Below are positions 56,247-64,000 of a stretch of 64,000 bases of DNA, one piece after another; the first letter of the stretch is position 1, and every line of letters starts with the position of its first letter. The stretch lies in the NCBI RefSeq assembly GCF_905220415.1, contig NC_059543.1, positions 9,686,001 to 9,750,000 of the forward strand, in the 5' to 3' direction. The stretch comes from Colias croceus (Eukaryota > Arthropoda > Insecta > Lepidoptera > Pieridae). The notes beneath the pieces are model-generated. The model searched no databases, was not told the origin of the DNA, and saw only the letters and a list, made by a program, of their open reading frames with translations. The translations under genes were made by a program, and so were the position numbers.

Positions 56247-56517
56247 AATAGATTTTTATTTTATTGTCGTCTTATTAGAACGTTACGAAATATTCAGTTT
56301 GTTCTATTTTTGGATCGCTTTGACACAGTTAAGTTAATGAAATTAAGCGAAGGGCTTACAATGTAATTGTTATTAAAAAGATAATTTTTTTTAGTATTTA
56401 CATACTATGAGATATTATATTTACTATCTAATAATATTATAGCATAAAGAATCGATCAGCCAAACAGATTTATACTGCCCATATCCAAAAGGGGGCACAG
56501 GACCTACTATATTAAAT

Positions 56518-56713
56518 TACTAGCTTAATACCGCCCGCAGCTTCACCCGCTTTGTCTAAAACCTAATAAATTATATACTAAAACCTTCCTCTTGAATCAC
56601 TCTATCTATTAAAGAAAACCGCATCAAAATCCGTTGCGTAGTTTTAAAGATTTAAGCATACAAAGGGACATAGGGACAGAGAAAGCGACTTTGTTTTATA
56701 CTATGTTGTGATT
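56518..56713 (+). repeat. non-LTR-like 3' tail, family D
   Basis: From ACTAGCTTAATACCGCCCGC to TTTTATACTATGTTGTGATT; nearly identical to 49836-50022. Confidence 0.75.
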
Positions 56714-57960
56714 AAGTGTAGGTACACCATGTCATCACATGAACCATAAACAATTTAATAATACTACAAAGTTTAGCTTCTTAATTTTACCACGCCTCGT
56801 TAGAGCTAAGAAGTTTGCTTGGTTCGCGACAGGCACTTAACTGTTTGAATTGCTAATGAACGATAAATTAGTGCATCAAATGCAAATGCGATTGGGTATG
56901 TACCTAGACGTTAAGGGAAATCTTGCCAATTTTCAACTACCTGACGCAACTTTGCAGACCTTTAGTACAGGTTACTAAATACTAAATAGTTACTACGTAA
57001 GCTTTTAGGTTATAGGTATATTTCTTAGTATCAAATTAATATATTACATGATTTTATGATGACGCGTGTCTTTTAAAATCTCATACCGCACGTCATAACT
57101 AAAGAAAAGCCAGCTTTTCCTTTTATTACTAAAAATAAAGTAATAAAACAATTATTGTTATTCTTTCATAATTACAGACAAATTTTGAAGCGTAATTCAC
57201 ATATTTTAATTTAAATCTAAACCCATGAAAGCACAGAGTTAAAAAATACGAAGTCTCTTCAAGCTGGTTTTCAATAAGATTCAATAAGATGCATTTATAA
57301 TATTTGATCGCAACAAAAGCATTTTTCACTCCCATTTCATCTAAACAAACTCTATGTTAGAGATTTACATGCATTATTAATTATTATTCCAAACAATATT
57401 TATACGAAAGAACTGAAAACTGATTGCATTCATCGTTTGTAATAATAAAAGCATTCACATAGATTTTTTATTTTGTAAATAAATAAAATGAAATAATACG
57501 TTACCTCAGTAAACATGGCGAGACAAATGGGAAAAAACCGTATGGATAACGAGCAGCATTGTTGTCCTGGTGTCTGGTGAGCATGAATAATATCGTCTTT
57601 AAATTTTTTATATTTGTATTATTCATCCAGCAACATAATATATTGCTTTTCGCGTCATTTCGCTTATGAGATTGTGTATTTTAATTAGAATGGCTATGTA
57701 TAAATATTAATATTCGTCTCCTTGTATTTTAGTGTTCCCTACACATACATACATTATTTTAAAAAGAAACAAAATATCAAAGATTTTAGAAAATTCACTT
57801 AATATGACCGGGAATTAAAAAGAAACACTATTATTATTCACACACACATTGACATATTAACACAATCTTGTATGGCCTTGGTCTTATCGTTAATTGACAT
57901 GGTTCCCGCTGAGCCTGGCTGACAGTGTGGTCTGAAACGTCGGTTATGCGAACCTAGGCA

Positions 57961-57998
57961 ATATAGTGTTTGTACACTACTGTGTACAAACACTATAT
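57961..57998. repeat. 17-bp-arm perfect hairpin
   Basis: ATATAGTGTTTGTACAC and its exact inverse are separated by TACT. The preceding ~90 bp (GTGGTCTGAAACGTCGG) may be the end of a repeat. Confidence 0.95.
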
Positions 57999-60900
57999 AA
58001 ATGTAATTAAACAAATTGTATTACTTTTAACTTCCTCGTATGGAATAGACGAGGTGAATATATTCTTGGATAAAATCTCCTGCACGTAGGCGTAGCTTTA
58101 ATTAATTGTTACCTACTGCTTATTTGAGGACACTTATTGGAGCTTCACGTTTCGCAATATTATCTAGTCACTTATTACAAATTGGTATTTAAAGGTAACA
58201 TAGAAAAAAAAGGTTCACATTTAAAATTCAGGAAGCGTGTGTACTGTGTAAATTTGTAATTCAATTGTAGATATTTTCGCGCTTCGAAACAAGAGTGGAG
58301 AGAGGCGAAAGGTTTCTCGTATTTCTGATTTTTTCCCTTTACTTTGCTTTTTCTTATAGAAATTAAGATATTTGAAGAACGTGACACTGTACTGAAAAAA
58401 TAGAAATTGATCATTATTAGTTTGTTTTGCTCCAGAAAAGTGTTGGTAGAGGTTTACGCTCTTATCCCGCGGCACGAATAAAGTGTAACCTAGAAAATAA
58501 AGTTATCCCGACAATATTGTATGATTATATTCGAGCCTAAGTGTATTATGTGGTAAGCGAAAATTTCCATGAAGGGTGCGCATCAGCGGCTGCTTCTGAC
58601 ATCTGACAGCTACACGGCTAGTGAAATTACGCAGTAATCCAATTTCTTCCACTAACCAACCATCAATGGGATAGACGCCATTTTGGGAATTTCGCATGTT
58701 TTATAATGCTTGCTTGTCAAATTTAAATAATGATTAATAATATGACTGAGTTGAGACCAGAGATTTTTTTTTGTTACAATCACAGCGGAATAGGAAATCA
58801 TAAATCAGTGATTCTTGTAGGTAGTTATGTATTACCTGATATCTACATACGACTTACAACTTAAATTCATAGCAAAATGCAATATTACAAACAGACACTC
58901 CAATTTTATTTGTAGTAACTACCTATAGATTGCAATTTTCTATTTACTCAATTAATAACTTTATCCATAAAATTTACAACAGAAATCCCAACTACCATAA
59001 CTTTGTGAGAATTCAATTAAGAGTAAAACCTTTTGTATGCCCACTTTATATTCAATTGTAAAGACCAACGAGAAAGTTTTACAAATTATGTGAATAACGT
59101 CTTATAAATGGAATTTTCAACCGATTAGGTACTTAGAAACATAATTAGGTTTAATTATTTCAATTTCAATTTCAGAATTATTTCAATTTTATCAACCAAC
59201 ATATAAATGGCCGAATTTTTCTTCTGGCTTTTTCATAAGAAATAGCTTTTTATTGAATTCGCAAAATGATCTTACACAATATTAAAATCTATATATCCAA
59301 TAATCATTACTTTCCTCTGTCTCTTAATACCTAATACTCATTCAGATATTCTACAAATCATAATAAATTTTAATAAAAAAAAATTCATGATATCACTATC
59401 TTTCCCGGGAATGCACTGAAATAACCAGTATAATTACTTCTGTTCCATAAAAAACATAATGAGGGTTAACTGCTAAGCAAACATAACCACTGTGACGCAA
59501 ACCTTAATCCAATTTAAACATAGCATGCAAGTAGCTAAACGAATTAGCAGGTAAGTTAATTTGACTGAAACAAGGACGTTCATGTATGTATATTATTGTC
59601 TTTTAATTACGTCGTTGGTTAGTTGCTATTACAGAGAGGTCTGGAGTTTTTAAAGGATTTGTTAAAATACATTAAGATTCAAATAACGAACTGGAGTCAT
59701 GAAAAAAGCATTGATAATGCACCTAACGTTGTATTTAGACCAAATAAACATAAAGCTAGCTAGGGCAAGAGCATTCTTACGTGATCTTTTAGTGTAAACG
59801 AAAACTCGTATTTCAGTGTTGTTCAGTATTATAACATTGAATAGATTTTTTTCGATGGCAGTAAGAAAAACGAAAGAGGAAGCATTATGCTCACATAGTA
59901 TCTTAATAAAGAGATAAAATTAATGCCCAAAAAAAGATTAAGTAAATGCGATTAAAAGCAATAGCACCAGATTTTCTAGATTTTTTGTCAGTCTGGATAC
60001 TTATCCTTGTCTGATTTGATAGTTTTCGTGTTTCCTTCTTTTAAAATAGACCTAATTCGAGCTGTCGAAGAAGATCAATTACCCTTTCTTTAAAAATAGA
60101 CCTTATTCGAGCTGATAGGGAGGAGTAATTACCCTAGAGCGCTACGTGCTACGTGCTACGTGGCGCAATCATCGTAAAAACACCTTAAACAAATATTTTC
60201 AATATTCCTCTTCTTTACTGGATCATATTTACTGGAGCTCTTCTGTCCCTGATCCTGAAAGGGTTAAATTTCAAAACAGAATACGGAAATAGGTAGTCAG
60301 TCAATTGGAAGTCATATTATTTCAATGTATCTTTTATATTTGAGAAACTTTAAATCTCCCTCGATGGGTGAAGCTAATTCATATATTATACTTATATAGT
60401 TTATATATCTTTATTATCTATATAATCTTATATTATTTATAAGATTAACTACGTAATGATAGTACAAGGTAATAGGGAAGGTTGTGAAGTAGGTATATAT
60501 CCTAAACCAGTAGACTTTTTATACTTACAATGTTTTCAAATGTGTTTTTAGAGTAATATAATAATAGTAACAAATCTAACAACTACTTATATAAACAGTT
60601 CTTTGCGATTACGAATTATTAATGCTGAAAGATATCCAACAAATCAAGTCGAGTCGAGTGATCGATCATGTTATAAATTTAAAAATATTATAAATTTATT
60701 TATACAAATTATTAAATACATTTGTATCAGTTACGTATACCTACCGTTATACAATCTACACATTTTACAAAATATTATTACAGTAAAGGCTAAAGAGTTG
60801 CTTTGTATAATGTATGTTAATGCAGAATAAAAAATATTTTCATTATCAGTTGCAACCGGCGCTGTAAATTATGTTACGTAATTTACGAAATAATTATTTC

Positions 60901-61021
60901 ACAACATGTTTACGACAATGGAAAGCCATTATAAAGAAGTTTCCTTTTAATTTTCTGCATACATAATTCAGCGACAGAAAATGAGTATGTTAACGGAACA
61001 AAACAATTTATTTCAAGCAAA

Positions 61022-62110
61022 ATGGCCGATCTTGGTGGTCATAAGGAAATCAGTTTTGATAAAATGTTTAAAATGATGGTATTTTCGATGTGGCTCAACA
61101 AATCACATCCAAAAGTACCTCGAAATCTTAAATGGATCTGTCAATTCGCATTAATGCATGGCATATTTTTCTTCACATATTGTTTGCTAATTTATAGCAC
61201 AATATTTCACGATTTAAAAAATAAAGATATTTCTCAAGCGTGTGCAAATGGCATTCTGAGTGTGATATTCAATGTAGTGTCACTTCAATATGCAGTCATG
61301 GTGTGGCATCAAAGCAAATTTCATGATATGATTGAGAAAATGAAGTTAGATTACAAACAGGCAGAAAATTTGCCCAAAGAGGAGTACGATATTGTGCTCC
61401 GTTACGCGAAGAAGGGTCGAACAATCGTTTATCTTTGGTTGAAAATAGTTATATGCGTGGCCAGCTTGTTTCCCATCAAATCGTTTACACTTATGTTGTA
61501 TTATCATGTTATTGGAGAATTCAGATACGTTCCCTTATATGATATTACGTACCCAGAGCCGGTGGAACTCAATAAAAATAATTTAGCCGTTTTTTTGGCT
61601 CTCTACGTGTTGTTTTTATTTTACGATTTTTATGCTTTGTTTATGTATTTAGCATTTTCGCCATTGGGTCCTATTTTAATTCTACATGTGTGTGGACAGT
61701 TGGAATTGGTGGAGAATAGGATTATGAAAACATTTTCTAAGAGCAAAAACACGGCAGAATCGATAAAAAATCTGAAAAGAGTTGCGATACATTTTGTTGA
61801 AATATACGGGTAGATATTTAAAATAAATATGACCGTAAATTGATGTTATTTAGATAGATGAAAATGAATGTATTTTTTTAGCTTTGCGGCACGAATAAAT
61901 AGTAGTCTACGAGTTTTTCATGAGCTCTTGTTTAAAGCTGGAGCTATTATCCTACCAATTACTTTTTATCAAATTATTGAGGTAAGCTTTTCTACGTACA
62001 TATTTTAAAATTATCACAGAACATTTTGATTATTACCTATGTTTAATGTAGCGCTCTCCTTTCAATATCAGAATAGTCTGAGGACATATTTGAAATATAA
62101 GAATATGTTG
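61022..62110 (+). CDS. insect odorant receptor (7tm_6), 5' part
   Basis: Exon 1 is 61022-61809, exon 2 61882-61981, and a tentative exon 3 is 62072-62110 (AG acceptor, GTAGGT donor, phase 0). The visible ~300 residues have an intracellular Lys-rich N-terminus (MADLGGHKEISFDKMFKMMV), then hydrophobic segments at about residues 40-60, 75-95, 140-160 and 195-225, and the family pattern GPILILHVCGQLELVENRI followed by HELLFKAGAIILPITFYQII in exon 2. Odorant receptors form ligand-gated cation channels with Orco in olfactory neurons; that is family knowledge. An upstream ATG at 60981 is out of frame, so 61022 is the better start. The conserved C-terminal transmembrane region, usually coded by later small exons, is not seen: it must lie beyond the satellite at 62128 or outside the window. 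Whether the gene is functional is therefore unknown. Confidence 0.88.
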
Positions 62111-62127
62111 GTAGGTAAAATAAATTA

Positions 62128-63817
62128 TATAAATTTATAAAGAATAGAAAAAATTCGATCACGAGGCGGGACTTGAACCCGCATCCTTCGCGCCATTCCG
62201 GGGCGGATGCCTAACCAACTCAGCCACTCGTGACCCGCCTGAGCAATCGAATTTATTCTATCCTTTCAGTTTTATGTGTCTTAAGGGACACACCGCGCGC
62301 CATCTATTGAGATGATTTAACAACCATTTCAACCAATATGAAGCACTTTTCAGTGAATACAATATTGTAACGATGGAACACGACCTTTTCTTGAATTTAT
62401 ATTTTTTGGTTTTTATGGCATTCAAATGCTTTATAAATATAAATTTATAAAGAATAGAAAAAAATTCGATCACGAGGCGGGACTTGAACCCGCATCCTTC
62501 GCGCCATTCCGGGGCGGATGCCTAACCAACTCAGCCACTCGTGACCCGCCTGAGCAATCGAATTTATTCTATCCTTTCAGTTTTATGTGTCTTAAGGGAC
62601 ACACCGCGCGCCATCTATTGAGATGATTTAACAACCATTTCAACCAATATGAAGCACTTTTCAGTGAATACAATATTGTAACGATGGAACACGACCTTTT
62701 CTTGAATTTATATTTTTTGGTTTTTATGGCATTCAAATGCTTTATAAATATAAATTTATAAAGAATAGAAAAAATTCGATCACGAGGCGGGACTTGAACC
62801 CGCATCCTTCGCGCCATTCCGGGGCGGATGCCTAACCAACTCAGCCACTCGTGACCCGCCTGAGCAATCGAATTTATTCTATCCTTTCAGTTTTATGTGT
62901 CTTAAGGGACACACCGCGCGCCATCTATTGAGATGATTTAACAACCATTTCAACCAATATGAAGCACTTTTCAGTGAATACAATATTGTAACGATGGAAC
63001 ACGACCTTTTCTTGAATTTATATTTTTTGGTTTTTATGGCATTCAAATGCTTTATAAATATAAATTTATAAAGAATAGAAAAAATTCGATCACGAGGCGG
63101 GACTTGAACCCGCATCCTTCGCGCCATTCCGGGGCGGATGCCTAACCAACTCAGCCACTCGTGACCCGCCTGAGCAATCGAATTTATTCTATCCTTTCAG
63201 TTTTATGTGTCTTAAGGGACACACCGCGCGCCATCTATTGAGATGATTTAACAACCATTTCAACCAATATGAAGCACTTTTCAGTGAATACAATATTGTA
63301 ACGATGGAACACGACCTTTTCTTGAATTTATATTTTTTGGTTTTTATGGCATTCAAATGCTTTATAAATATAAATTTATAAAGAATAGAAAAAATTCGAT
63401 CACGAGGCGGGACTTGAACCCGCATCCTTCGCGCCATTCCGGGGCGGATGCCTAACCAACTCAGCCACTCGTGACCCGCCTGAGCAATCGAATTTATTCT
63501 ATCCTTTCAGTTTTATGTGTCTTAAGGGACACACCGCGCGCCATCTATTGAGATGATTTAACAACCATTTCAACCAATATGAAGCACTTTTCAGTGAATA
63601 CAATATTGTAACGATGGAACACGACCTTTTCTTGAATTTATATTTTTTGGTTTTTATGGCATTCAAATGCTTTATAAATATAAATTTATAAAGAATAGAA
63701 AAAATTCGATCACGAGGCGGGACTTGAACCCGCATCCTTCGCGCCATTCCGGGGCGGATGCCTAACCAACTCAGCCACTCGTGACCCGCCTGAGCAATCG
63801 AATTTATTCTATCCTTT
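62128..63817 (-). repeat. 310-bp tandem satellite, six units each with a tRNA-like SINE head
   Basis: The tRNA-like block (ACGAGGCGGGACTTGAACCC on the plus strand) recurs at 62161, 62472, 62782, 63092, 63402 and 63712: spacing 311 once and then 310. The units are nearly identical. Read on the minus strand the block runs TCACGAGTGGCTGAGTTGGT...GGTTCAAGTCCC...CTCGTGA, with A and B boxes, a perfect 7-bp acceptor-like stem and a perfect 5-bp T-stem around TTCAAGT. The rest of each unit is AT-rich with CCGCGCGCCATCTATTGAGA. An 82-codon minus-strand frame repeats in each unit but is only a consequence of the repetition. Confidence 0.95.
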
Positions 63818-64000
63818 CATCCTAAATTCAAGAAAAGGTCGTGTTCCATCGTTACAATATTGTATTCACTGAAAAGTGCTTCATATTGGTTGAAATGGTT
63901 GTTAAATCATCTCAATAGATGGCGCGCGGTGTGTCCCTTAAGACACATAAAACTGAAAGGATAGAATAAATTCGATTGCTCAGACGGGTCACGAGTGGCT
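63818..64000 (+). repeat. inverted continuation of the 310-bp satellite
   Basis: From CCTAAATTCAAGAAAAGGTC onward the sequence is the reverse complement of the preceding units, ending in ACGGGTCACGAGTGGCT, the start of the tRNA-like block in the opposite orientation. The array therefore has a switch point at about 63818 and continues past the window. Confidence 0.95.

Larger units (their letters stand above)
56162..61021. other. intergenic region between the second sulfatase gene and the odorant receptor
   Basis: No convincing coding exon was found. Contents seen: the family D tail at 56518-56713, a 17-bp-arm hairpin at 57961-57998, an imperfect direct duplication at about 60047-60140 (AATAGACCTWATTCGAGCTG twice) and a triple CTACGTG run at 60145-60165. 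A short minus-strand open frame at 58697-58503 resembles no known family. Confidence 0.5.

Noticed and set aside
58503..58697. 64-codon minus-strand frame (MRNSQNGVYPIDGW)
   Set aside because: No domain, no splice continuation in frame and no neighbour evidence.
62160..62235. A genuine tRNA gene (and five more copies)
   Set aside because: Acceptor-like and T stems pair well, but the anticodon arm cannot be folded normally and the loop lacks the usual U33, and the block is attached to a constant SINE-like body. A SINE head fits better.
62258..63747. Repeated 82-codon minus-strand frame
   Set aside because: It is identical in each satellite unit, begins within the tRNA-like block without a normal start context, and matches no protein family.
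1..64000. Bacterial, phage or viral operon content
   Set aside because: All recognisable coding sequence is in spliced insect genes or transposable elements; no operon-like gene blocks or viral genes were seen.

Overview
This is an AT-rich (roughly two-thirds A+T by eye) nuclear segment of an insect genome, almost certainly Lepidoptera. The evidence is small exons with GT-AG introns, an insect odorant receptor, two arylsulfatase B-like genes, and many dispersed repeats of types typical of moths and butterflies: tRNA-headed SINEs, non-LTR 3' tails ending in a TTTATAATATTAGTAT-like terminus, MITEs, and recurrent GTAGGTACCTAC words. Nothing looks prokaryotic or viral. All gene models were read by eye from splice sites and reading phase.

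Layout. 1578-8002 (+): the last five exons of a nucleoside-phosphorylase (PNP/MTAN) superfamily protein, 5' end outside or not found; its introns are full of duplications, a MITE and a 21-bp minisatellite. 9215-11850 (+): a 5'-truncated non-LTR retrotransposon whose reverse transcriptase has one in-frame stop. 11895-13991 (-): TAF13, with possible extra 3' exons. 14210-14730: repeats and a THAP-domain fragment. About 15417-18352 (-): a P-element-like THAP/transposase relic whose THAP exons are intact. 18997-21638 (+): RBMX2, whose intron 3 is interrupted by a 1.4-kb Merlin-type DNA transposon lying exactly at the splice acceptor. 23294-25671 (+): inositol polyphosphate 1-phosphatase. 25672-31916: gene-free, with a long-TIR MITE. 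31917-45616 and 49666-56161 (+): two tandem arylsulfatase B-like genes with nearly identical exon lengths and all recognisable catalytic residues. 56162-61021: gene-free. 61022 onward (+): the start of an odorant receptor gene that is interrupted by a 310-bp satellite whose every unit carries a tRNA-like SINE head; the array then turns round and runs off the window in inverted orientation.

The genes do not form one pathway. They are housekeeping genes (TFIID subunit, spliceosomal RRM protein, inositol phosphatase) beside lineage-variable ones (sulfatases, odorant receptor). The most unusual material is how mobile DNA has remodelled splice sites and introns: the Merlin insertion whose 8-bp target duplication rebuilds the RBMX2 acceptor, a duplicated acceptor in the phosphorylase gene, a P-element relic that could still encode a THAP-only protein, a mirror-symmetric CTCGAG-motif element in the first sulfatase gene, and the tRNA-SINE satellite in the receptor gene.
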